DNA of 64,000 nt from Streptomyces cinerochromogenes (GTDB taxonomy: Bacteria > Actinomycetota > Actinomycetes > Streptomycetales > Streptomycetaceae): assembly GCF_014648635.1 (NCBI RefSeq), contig NZ_BMRM01000003.1, forward strand, positions 545,616 through 609,615, read 5' to 3'. Below are positions 8,609-16,250 of the stretch, piece after piece. Every line of letters begins with the position of its first letter. Within the stretch, counting starts at the first letter, position 1. The notes under the pieces were generated by a model that worked only from the letters and a program-made list of their open reading frames with translations, made no database searches and was not told where the DNA came from. The translations under genes and the position numbers were made by a program.

Positions 8609-9730
8609 ATGGCCGATCGATCACCCTCGGAGTTCCGGCGTTCCTGGCGGCCGGGTTACGCACCCGCGCTGGTCGCGGTCCCCCTGGGGCTGATCGGCAC
8701 GGTCTGTGTGGTCGACGTACTGGCTCCGCAGCATATCCACCTCGGTCCGCTGCTGGTGGCGGCACCCGCCATCACCGTGGCGTTCGCCGGCGCCCGCGTG
8801 ACAGCGCTGATGGGAGCTCTCGCGGTGGCGGCCCAGATGCTGATCGGCGTGCTCAGGGGGGCTCTGGACACCGCCAACCTCCAGGCCCAGATCGCTGCCC
8901 TGATCGTCGTCTCCAGCGTCTGTGTCACCGTCTGCGTGGTGCGCGACCGGCGTGAGCGGCAGCTGCGCCGGGTGCGATCGGTGGCCGAGGCGGCGCAGAG
9001 TGTGCTGCTGCAGCCCCTGCCCGCCCGCACCGGCCCGCTGAGGATCGCCGGCCTGTACATCCCCGCCGAGGAAGAAGCCGACCTCGGCGGAGACCTCTAC
9101 GCCGCCGCTCGGACCGCCCACCACAGCACCCGGCTCCTCATCGGTGACGTCCGCGGCAGCGGCCTGGCCGCGATCAACAACTCGGCCCTGCTGCTCGGCG
9201 CCTTCCGCGCTGCCGCCCACCGCCAGGCCACCCTCCCCCGACTCGCCGTCCACCTGGACGCCGCGCTTCGCTGGGACACCAGCCAGTGGCGACCCCAGGC
9301 AGAACAGGACACCAACGAGGACTTCGCCACCGCCATCCTGCTCGACATCCCGGATCACGATCCGGTCGTCCACCTCATCTCCTGCGGCCACCCACCGCCG
9401 CTCCGCCTGCGCGGCAGCCGACTCACCCCCCTCACGGCCGAGGCGAGTCACCTCCCCCTCGGACTTGGCGGACTCCTCGGCACCACCGCCTACGACGTCC
9501 AGACCTTCTCCTTCGAGGTCGGCGACCTCCTGCTCCTCTACACCGACGGCGTCGTCGAGGCACGCAACGCCGACGGAGTCTTCTACCCCTTCACCGAACG
9601 GGCGCCCGAATGGGCCAAGGACGACCCCGACGACCTCCTGCGCCATCTCCAGGACGACCTGCTGGCCCACGCCCACGGGCACCTCGACGACGACGCGGCC
9701 GTAGTGGCAATCCGCCGCCTGGCGGTCTGA
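8609..9730 (+). CDS. Membrane-anchored SpoIIE/PP2C-type serine phosphatase
   Basis: The 373-residue protein has three to four N-terminal hydrophobic segments (roughly residues 17-115), a short linker helix (RRERQLRRVRSVAEAAQSVL) and a SpoIIE-type PPM phosphatase domain from about residue 150. Metal-binding aspartates are visible in GGDLY, IGDVRGSG, YTDGVVEAR and DDDAAVVAI. Such proteins are abundant in Streptomyces and dephosphorylate anti-anti-sigma factors in partner-switching systems. No anti-sigma or STAS gene is adjacent. ATG at 8609 is the natural start. Confidence 0.9.
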   Translation: MADRSPSEFRRSWRPGYAPALVAVPLGLIGTVCVVDVLAPQHIHLGPLLVAAPAITVAFAGARVTALMGALAVAAQMLIGVLRGALDTANLQAQIAALIVVSSVCVTVCVVRDRRERQLRRVRSVAEAAQSVLLQPLPARTGPLRIAGLYIPAEEEADLGGDLYAAARTAHHSTRLLIGDVRGSGLAAINNSALLLGAFRAAAHRQATLPRLAVHLDAALRWDTSQWRPQAEQDTNEDFATAILLDIPDHDPVVHLISCGHPPPLRLRGSRLTPLTAEASHLPLGLGGLLGTTAYDVQTFSFEVGDLLLLYTDGVVEARNADGVFYPFTERAPEWAKDDPDDLLRHLQDDLLAHAHGHLDDDAAVVAIRRLAV

Positions 9731-10211
9731 ACGCCCCGGCACTCTGAACGCTCGGACGACGTTCCGGCCGCTTATGCGGTGTTGGCGTGGGGGAGGGGGG
9801 TCGCTCGAGACGTCAGTTGATCGCGGGGTCCGGTGGTGACGCTGCCCCCGAGGCTGATCAGGGTGCGTGCCGCGTGCAGGGCGTGGCGAGCCGACGCGGT
9901 CGGGGCGCGGCCTCCACCGTGGCGGCGGCCTCGGCCATCGCCGTGCGTAGGCTCCGCTTGCCTGGCGCAAGGATCAGGGCGGCCCGGGTGTCGAGGACGT
10001 TCCCTGCGGGCAAGCTGCCGCGACGCCTCCGTCGCCCCTCCCCGCCCGACCTCGCGGACACCGACTCCGGGCAGCCGGCCACACCGGCCGTCACTCTCGG
10101 CGCACGGCCGCTGTGTCGGTGGCCGCCGGTTCCGCCCTTGTCCCCCTCGGCCGCCGTGGGCGACCGAGGGGGAGGCGACGGTGGCTCGCCGGGCAGGAGT
10201 GTGAGCGACGG
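9731..10211. other. Intergenic region without recognisable gene
   Basis: About 480 bases between the phosphatase stop and the convergent secreted-protein stop. Several open frames cross it, but none has coherent protein character, a ribosome binding site or a recognisable motif. No clear terminator hairpin was found by eye. Confidence 0.5.
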
Positions 10212-10631
10212 TCAGACGGTGACGGTCAGGACCTGGGATCCGGTGAGCTGATGGGCGGCGTTCTCGGCGTAGATCTTGACGTACACGGGAGCGGTTTTGG
10301 GTGCCTTCTTGAAGGAGAACGAGTTGCCCAGGATGATCTGGGAGGAGATGAAGCAGGGATCCTGGGGTGTCGGCCCGCAGGAGCCCGGGCGGTAGTTGCG
10401 GGTGAGGGTGTCCGCCGGGTCCTTCGGGTCCCAGGTGACGGTCACGGTCTGGGTGGCGGCGTCGTAGGTGTAGTCGAGTCCCGTCGGCGCGGGGGCCGCT
10501 GTGGTCTGCGCCTGGACGGAGGCTCCGGACCGCTGCGGCTGTGCCGTTGCGGGTGTCGCCAGCGCACCCAGTGACAGAGCCACTCCCACACTCGCCGCGC
10601 CGATGCGGATCGTTCGCATCCCGGAACTCAT
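10212..10631 (-). CDS. Small secreted protein of unknown function
   Basis: A 139-residue protein with a typical Sec signal peptide: MRTIRIG positive region, hydrophobic core AASVGVALSLGALATP and an ATA-type cleavage site near residue 30. The mature part is a short beta-rich domain (TGLDYTYDAATQTVTVTWDP) resembling a fibronectin-III-like or Ig-like strand pattern, with two Cys that could form a disulphide (SCGP and DPCF). Start ATG at 10631; an internal Met at residue 5 is an alternative. Extracellular role unknown. Confidence 0.8.
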   Translation of the reverse strand: MSSGMRTIRIGAASVGVALSLGALATPATAQPQRSGASVQAQTTAAPAPTGLDYTYDAATQTVTVTWDPKDPADTLTRNYRPGSCGPTPQDPCFISSQIILGNSFSFKKAPKTAPVYVKIYAENAAHQLTGSQVLTVTV

Positions 10632-10739
10632 AGGCCCTCCCGTTCGTGTGGCGTGGACCGATGGCGCGTTGGTCGGTCACCGGATGTCCAAGATCGACGG
10701 ATGCTAGCCGTCGGCACGTGACGTGCAGGAGTCCGGTGG

Positions 10740-11145
10740 ATGATCAGGCTCTGAACATCGCGGGCGCACGTCTCGGCGGCTTCACCCAAGGCGCCGGACT
10801 CGAGGAGCGGGGCGCGGGACGGGTGCTGCTGCTCGACGGGCCGGGCGCGCGGCCCTTCCGCACCCTGGTCGAGCGCTGGGCGCGGGCGGTGGACCGACCC
10901 TTCGAGGACGTCGAACGGGACCTGGGCTCCGAGCGGTTCGGGACCGGCGGGCCCCAGGTCCTGGTGATCGACCAGCTGGAGGAGCTCATCACCGACTGCT
11001 CGGACCCGGAGGAGCGGGAGCTGTTCGTCCGGGCCGTCTCCGGCGCCGGAGCGGCGACCTGGCCGCGGATCGTCCTCGGTCTGCGCGCCGACTTCTACGG
11101 GCGCTGCATGCGCGACGCGCGGCTCGCCCGCATGCTCCCGGCAGA
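10740..11145 (+). pseudogene. nSTAND-type NTPase fragment
   Basis: The forward frame encodes a Walker-B-like segment GGPQVLVIDQLEELITDC followed by PRIVLGLRADFYGRCMRD. This is the signature of the nSTAND NTPase domain found in Streptomyces WD40/TPR STAND proteins. The Walker A P-loop, the N-terminal effector domain and all downstream parts are missing, and the frame breaks exactly where the IS5-type transposase remnant begins. It is a fragment, not a gene. The window also holds a WD40 protein of the same class lacking its NTPase half (18,985-20,466), but that piece is on the other strand 8 kb away. Confidence 0.7.
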
Positions 11146-11344
11146 CGCCGGATCAAGCACACCATGCCCGAGCGGAGGGAGCAGCGGGCCCAAGGAGCGG
11201 GCGGTGCCGGCGCCGTAACGAGGTCGAGCGCACCATCAACCGGCTCAAGACTCTCGGGCGGTGGCAACGCGCTACGACAAGCGCGCCTACGTCTTCACCG
11301 GCACCGTGACCGTCGCGTCGATCCGCCTGGGGCTGCGGCCGTGA
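11146..11344 (+). mobile_element. 3' remnant of an IS5-family transposase
   Basis: Three short pieces in changing frames reconstruct the C-terminus of an IS5-type transposase: RRIKHTMPERREQRAQ, then RRNEVERTINRLK, then RAVATRYDKRAYVFTGTV ending at the TGA at 11342-11344. The order and spacing match the family C-terminus, but a deletion lies between the first two pieces and a frameshift between the last two. The remnant directly abuts the broken NTPase fragment, so insertion of the element probably truncated that gene. No terminal inverted repeats were identified. Confidence 0.75.
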
Positions 11345-11366
11345 CCCGCCGAACGTCGAGCACTCT

Positions 11367-11750
11367 TCAATCCTTCCAGTCGAGCTGGTGCTCCGGCACG
11401 CCCACACTCGCTCCATAGGCAATGGCCTCCGTGCGACGAGGGTCGTCGGCTCCTGCGTAGCGAAAGACACGGCCAGCGAAAACCACCACTCGCTCCTTGT
11501 CGCCCACCCGGTAGTCGGCGTACCAGCCCCCGTCAGGGGAAAGGCCGTCCGCCAGCGCCTGAGCCAGCGGAGCGTCGTCCTCCGCGTCACTTTCGAATTC
11601 CAGAACCGTCCACACCGGCGGCTGGCTTCCGCGTGCCGAATCAGCCAGATCCATTCGGGTCACCCGGCACACGCGCAGGCCAGTCAGCTCCAGCACCGCG
11701 CCCGACCGAAGGCTCTCTCCAATGACGCAGCCCGTGATCACTGTGCCCAT
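11367..11750 (-). CDS. Conserved hypothetical protein (127 aa)
   Basis: ATG at 11750 gives a coherent 127-residue protein (VCRVTRMDLADSARG, VWTVLEFESDAEDD, GWYADYRVGDKERVVVFAGR, EHQLDWKD) without signal peptide or membrane segment. Codon use is normal for a Streptomyces gene. The WYADYR...VVVFAGRVFRYA layout is that of small single-domain proteins of unknown function. No function is proposed. The downstream end lies close to the IS5 remnant. Confidence 0.7.
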   Translation of the reverse strand: MGTVITGCVIGESLRSGAVLELTGLRVCRVTRMDLADSARGSQPPVWTVLEFESDAEDDAPLAQALADGLSPDGGWYADYRVGDKERVVVFAGRVFRYAGADDPRRTEAIAYGASVGVPEHQLDWKD

Positions 11751-11786
11751 CCCCTCGTCGATGTGTCGGCCACCACCGTAGACATC

Positions 11787-13163
11787 TCAAACCGGCTCTG
11801 GCTGCGCTTCCTGCCGTCGTGCCGGTGCGGCCGTCGGTTGCCGAAGTCCGGTGACGCTTACGTAGCCGTAGACCACGGAGGCCATCGCCAACATGAGAAG
11901 GGGGCCGCACACCCACGGATGTTCGGCCATCTCCACCGGCAGGTAGCGATACGACACCAAGAGCGTGACGAAGACGATCGCCCCGTAAGTGACGAACCGG
12001 ATCCCCGACCGGTCCCAGCCGCGGTCGAACGAGCGCAGAGCTGCCTCGATGGTGAGCGCGAACACCACGCCGGCGACCAGATCCGTGCCGTAGTGGTAGC
12101 CGAAGCCCAGCGTGGCGCCGAGTGTGGCGACCAGCCAGAACGTGCCCGCGTACCGCAGGATCCGAGGGCCCGTGCGGGTGTGGATGAAGATCGCGGTGGC
12201 CCACGCCGTGTGCAGGCTGGGCATGCAGTTGCGGGGGGTGATCTCGTCGTAGGGCATCGGGTGGGGAGCACTGAGGGGTGGCGGGGTGTGCGGCCACAGG
12301 TTGGCCACCGCCCACTGCACACCCCCTGTGCCGGAGGCGCCCGGGCCGTAGGCGAAGACGGGTCCCACCACCGGGAAGAGCATGTAAATTCCCGGCCCGA
12401 GGAGCCCTATCAGCAGGAAGGTGCGCACCAGATGGTGGCGCGGGAAGCGGCCTTCGGTCCTCACCTTGCGCAACTGGTACAGCATGACGACGATCGCGGC
12501 CACCGCGAGCTGCGCGTAGACCACGCCGAGGAGCCAGGTGCCGATCGGGTCGGTGGCCTGGATGATCCTGCCCATCAGCCATGAGGGGTTGCCCAGTGCA
12601 TGATCGGCGGTTGCCAGGTACTGGTCCAGTACGGTCGGGCGGGTCTTCGATGTGATGAGCAGCCAGGTGTCGCCGGTCTGGCGGCCCATCACCAGCAGCA
12701 GGCCCAGTCCGACGCCCTTCAAGAGCAGGACGCGTTCCCGACCGCTGCGGCGCGTGAGGGCGATGACCGCATAGCCCAGCATCACCCACAACGCGCCGTT
12801 GCCGAAGCAATGGCCGTCGGCCACCTCGGCGTCGATCGCCCATCGCACCAGTGCGAAGACGACGTCGATGCCGATCGCGACACCTGCCGCGATGAACCGT
12901 TGCCGCCAGGTGAGCACCACCATCATCAAGGCCAGACCGCCGTACAGCGGCCCCGGCTTGGGGGCGAATATCGTCTCTTTGGCCTGTTCGGTCAACGGCC
13001 CCGGTATGCCGGCGGAGCGACGCGCGACGACCTCCAGTGCGATGAGGCAGCCGAGTGCCACCACTCCAGCCGTGGCCCACAGCGACACGCGTGGTTGACG
13101 CCACGGGGCGGGCGTCGTTCTCCCGTTTGTTCGCGAGAACTTCCTGGATGTTCTAGATGTCAA
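11787..13163 (-). CDS. PAP2-superfamily membrane protein
   Basis: About 458 residues with many hydrophobic segments. The PAP2/Aur1-type active-site motifs are visible: NCMPSLHTAW (PSLH motif) near residue 325 and GYHYGTDLVAG (HxxxD motif) about 45 residues later. These support a lipid phosphatase or inositol-phosphotransferase activity on the outer membrane face. The N-terminal start is uncertain: the longest frame begins with a TTG at 13163 without a good ribosome binding site, and an internal GTG near residue 27 (VSLWATAG) could be used. Cytoplasmic C-terminal tail is short and polar. Confidence 0.8.
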   Translation of the reverse strand: MTSRTSRKFSRTNGRTTPAPWRQPRVSLWATAGVVALGCLIALEVVARRSAGIPGPLTEQAKETIFAPKPGPLYGGLALMMVVLTWRQRFIAAGVAIGIDVVFALVRWAIDAEVADGHCFGNGALWVMLGYAVIALTRRSGRERVLLLKGVGLGLLLVMGRQTGDTWLLITSKTRPTVLDQYLATADHALGNPSWLMGRIIQATDPIGTWLLGVVYAQLAVAAIVVMLYQLRKVRTEGRFPRHHLVRTFLLIGLLGPGIYMLFPVVGPVFAYGPGASGTGGVQWAVANLWPHTPPPLSAPHPMPYDEITPRNCMPSLHTAWATAIFIHTRTGPRILRYAGTFWLVATLGATLGFGYHYGTDLVAGVVFALTIEAALRSFDRGWDRSGIRFVTYGAIVFVTLLVSYRYLPVEMAEHPWVCGPLLMLAMASVVYGYVSVTGLRQPTAAPARRQEAQPEPV

Positions 13164-13499
13164 TTGTCCGGCCGATTTGTTATGGGGTTGACTGGCACGC
13201 TTCTCGCGCTACGCGGCATGGTTTCTGATAGAGGGCGGATAAATGATCGTTGTCGGATCGAACATGCTATCGGGCTGAAGGTGCACGGCAGCCGTCGGGT
13301 GGGAGGCGCCGTGATCGGCTGGAGGCGATCGGATACGGAGCCGTGCTGTCGACGGTCGGAGCCGTGCTGTCGACCGTCGTCGCCGCTGCGCTGCGTGCCG
13401 CGGTGTCCCGGGGCCGTCGTCCGGTGGTCATCGCTACCGGACGCGCCGGTCACCCTCTTTCCGCGGCGGGCCGGCAGGGTGCGGGATCGGTGCAAAGGC

Positions 13500-13949
13500 G
13501 CTACGTCCGCGGTCTCCGACAGGGAACATCGAGAGGGCACACCGCCCGACGGGGAGAAGCTGGTCGCGCAGGCGGCCGCCGACGCCACCCCGTTCCTGCG
13601 GCCGTTGCCGACGGCCGTGGCGTACACCGTCGAGCGGTGGGCGGACGAGAAGGCCGTCCGCATCGTGGGTGACCGGCGGCCGTGGCCCGCCCGAGCCCGC
13701 TCGATCGGCAAGGCGGCGCTGGTCTCCCGTGGCGCCCCGTCGCCGACGCTGGCCGGATTCGCCGCAGGGGGACCGGTGCCACGCCGGGGGGGGGCACTGC
13801 TGGGCCGGCCCCCGTTGCCCGCACCTGGCCCTCGCTGTTCACCGCCGTCGGCCTGGACGCCGGTCTTCGGTACGGCCGTGTCCGCGATGTCGTCGGCCGA
13901 CTCCGCGGTCACGATGGTCCTGATCCCGCGCGCGGTGACACCGCTCTGA
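13500..13949 (+). pseudogene. Relic of an M56 (BlaR1-like) membrane peptidase
   Basis: The forward frame reads LPTAVAYTVERWADEKAVRI followed by VGDRR, matching the segment after the HExxH helix in Streptomyces M56 peptidases (V-Y-VERWADE-A---VGDR). Downstream GTAVSAMSSADSAVTMVL matches the C-terminal transmembrane end (AGTAVSAMSSA-AAV). Between these the frame is broken: the expected SLFTAVGL segment is only seen in another frame near 13,835. The N-terminal half with the zinc site is absent. Clearly a decayed gene. The flanking bases 13,164-13,499 hold nothing else recognisable. Confidence 0.65.
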
Positions 13950-14003
13950 CGCGACCGGGTCCGCGGGCGAGCGGTGACCTGCGCCCGCGGACCCGGACTC
14001 CGC

Positions 14004-14240
14004 TCAGAGGCCGAACTCGTGCGGGGGGAGATCCAGCGCGTAGCACGCCTCGCGGACCACGGCCTGCTCGTCCCTGTCGAAGTCGCCGTCCGCGCCGCCG
14101 ATGGCGATGCGCCTGGGTGACGGCGCGTGTCTCGGCAGCAGACGACCGCCACACCGAGCAGGCGAAGGCGTTGCCGAGGTGCGGCGACCGGACCGTCACC
14201 GAGGCCTGCACGGAGATCGGCTGCACCTCGCTCGGCTCGT
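14004..14240 (-). pseudogene. TerB-like fragment
   Basis: On the reverse strand the last 33 codons before the stop at 14,004-14,006 read AIGGADGDFDRDEQAVVREA then CYALDLPPHEFGL. This resembles the C-terminus of tellurite-resistance TerB proteins (A-ADG-FD-DE---------LGL-P-EFGL). The preceding piece (EVQPISVQASVTVRSPHLGN) is in a different frame, and no complete TerB domain can be assembled. A truncated remnant next to the lipoprotein gene stop. Confidence 0.45.
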
Positions 14241-14245
14241 TCAGC

Positions 14246-15562
14246 TCACCGGGCGTGCCGGTAGGCGACCACCTTGTAGTGGTCCAGGTCCTTGTCCGCG
14301 TCGTCGGCGTTGTAGAGGAAGAGGCCGTATCCGGCGAAGTCACTGAACGGCGTCACCTCGTACCGGTCGGCCCTGACCTTTCCGGTGGCGATGTCCACGA
14401 CCACCGGGGAACGTTCCTCCGAGCCGTCCACCGGGCGGGTGCTGCCGAAGGCGGTACCGTCGTCGGTCACGCCGTCGAAATCGACGGCCTTGGTCTGCGC
14501 GGTGTCCCCGAAGCAGCGGCCGGTGCCCTTCTCCAGGTCGAAGGCGGCGTCGTCCTGGACGAGGTAGCGCCCGTTCGCGGACAGCGACGCGCTCTTGGCG
14601 GCGTCCTCGTTCCGTTGGAACGCGTCCGCCGTGCAGTCCACCTTCGCCCGCACCTTGCCGGTCGCGGGGTCCAGGACGGCGAGGGTGTCCCGCGCGGCCC
14701 CGTCGTCGTGCCACAGGGCGAACAGGGCGGTGCGGACCGGGGTCATGAAGAGCTTGTTCTCGGAATCGGTGGTCAGGGCGCCGCCCGACCAGACGCCGGG
14801 AACCCAGTAGTGGGCCTTGGGCTGCTCGTCCGTGGCGAGCAGCGGTCCACGCGAGGTCACCGCGAGGGCCTTGGTCGACGCGAAGCACAGATGACACTCG
14901 CCGGCCGGGGGCTTCATCTTCGTCAGGTCGAAGGACTTCGTCGCCCCGGTGGCCGGATCCACCGTCGCGATGGTCTCGTCGCCGAACCGCACCAGCAGGC
15001 CGCCGCCCCCGTCGGTGACGGTGCCTTCACCCGGCAGTTCGAGATGGTGCACCAGCGTGACAGCTCCGGAGTCCGCGTCCTTGGCGCTGAAGATGTCGAG
15101 GGTGGTGACGTCCCGGCCCTTTTTGACCGCGTCCTCGCCCGTCGTGCCGGACGACGTGGCCACGAGATAGTCCTGGCCCTGCTCGGTCGTCACGAGGGCC
15201 GACATCATGCCGACGCCTTTGACCTTCCTCGTCCACCTCGTCGCCCCGGTGGCCGCGTCCATGACGGTGAAGTCGCCGTTGTTCGCGGCCGGCTGGAAGA
15301 CGGCGACGGCCTTGGAGTGCGGGAGGAAGAGATGGGTCCCCATCATGTCCGATTCCCAACCGTGGGAGGTGTCGTACACGCTGGGCACGGACAGGCGGTC
15401 ATGGGGCGCGGACTGACCGTGGGGCACGGATCCGGTCTTTCCCGCGCCGACCGGAGGCTTGTGGGTCTCTCCCGTTCGGTCGTCGTGCCCCGAGCCGCCG
15501 GTGCAAGAGCTGAGCAGACTCGCTGCGACGACTCCCGCGAGGACGTACCTGAGCCGTTGCAT
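14246..15562 (-). CDS. Lipoprotein with PQQ-like beta-propeller
   Basis: ATG at 15562, preceded by GGGGAA, gives 438 aa. The N-terminus is a lipoprotein signal: MQRLRYVLAGVVAASLLSSC, with the lipobox Cys at residue 20, then a Gly/Ser/Thr-rich linker. The rest shows repeated beta-propeller blades with the PQQ-like pattern: DAATGATRW, DPATGATKS, DPATGKVRAKVDC, DIATGKVRA. Five Cys in the propeller may form disulphides. The protein should sit on the outer face of the membrane; such propellers often act in signalling or as binding domains rather than as quinoprotein dehydrogenases, and no partner gene is obvious. Confidence 0.85.
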   Translation of the reverse strand: MQRLRYVLAGVVAASLLSSCTGGSGHDDRTGETHKPPVGAGKTGSVPHGQSAPHDRLSVPSVYDTSHGWESDMMGTHLFLPHSKAVAVFQPAANNGDFTVMDAATGATRWTRKVKGVGMMSALVTTEQGQDYLVATSSGTTGEDAVKKGRDVTTLDIFSAKDADSGAVTLVHHLELPGEGTVTDGGGGLLVRFGDETIATVDPATGATKSFDLTKMKPPAGECHLCFASTKALAVTSRGPLLATDEQPKAHYWVPGVWSGGALTTDSENKLFMTPVRTALFALWHDDGAARDTLAVLDPATGKVRAKVDCTADAFQRNEDAAKSASLSANGRYLVQDDAAFDLEKGTGRCFGDTAQTKAVDFDGVTDDGTAFGSTRPVDGSEERSPVVVDIATGKVRADRYEVTPFSDFAGYGLFLYNADDADKDLDHYKVVAYRHAR

Positions 15563-16250
15563 AAAGATTCCCCGTTCGACATACGGCGTGACATGTCCTA
15601 CGGGAGCAGGAGTATCCCCGACGCTCCCGTGGCCGGCACAGCGCCGGACCGTGATCCCGCGATTTCCGGCCATTCCACGTCGATCAGGAAGGTACGCCCC
15701 AGCTCCCGACTCCCCGCGGCAGCGTGAGACGTACCCGGCTCGACGCCTGGCCCGCCTCGGCTGTGTGCGCCGACGCCACGGTCTGCGTCGCCACACGCAA
15801 TGCGGTGGCCGCCACAAGACGAAGGGGGACGCGGCGGACTGCATGATGACCGAGCGCGGCTCCCACGCCGACGGCTGCGGGCGGAAGGACAGGCCACCGG
15901 CCGGGTGCGGCCCCCAGCGAGAAGGTGCAGGGCGTCGATGCCGGCTCGCTCGCCTCCCCGGAGGCAAACGCGGCGCCGCCACCCCGGCCCGGCTGCGCGA
16001 ACAGACCCCGCTCTACCACAGCCGATGGCCCGCCGCCCTTGGGCACCTGGCCGGCCAGGGACAGCCCTGCACGGGGCCCCGACCAGACAGCCCTGGTCGG
16101 CACGGTGCGGCCCCCGGAAGGGTGCGACCTGTCGTCCGGACGGCACCCCCCGGTGGCGTCTGTCCCGGGACGAAGCAAGGCTGGGGGCGGCATCCTGCCC
16201 GAAGGGGGGTTTGCCTGGCCGGACGGTTCGGCGTCGTGGGAGGACATCGC
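15563..16250. other. Intergenic region, no convincing gene
   Basis: About 690 bases between the divergent lipoprotein and patatin genes. Long open frames exist on both strands but have Arg/Pro/Gly-rich translations typical of non-coding high-GC DNA. The right end holds the GGGAGGA ribosome binding site for the patatin gene (16,238-16,244). Nothing else recognised. Confidence 0.5.

Noticed and set aside
12600..13949. 449-codon forward frame over the PAP2 gene
   Set aside because: Only its last 150 codons show protein similarity (the M56 relic); the rest is a shadow of the reverse PAP2 gene.
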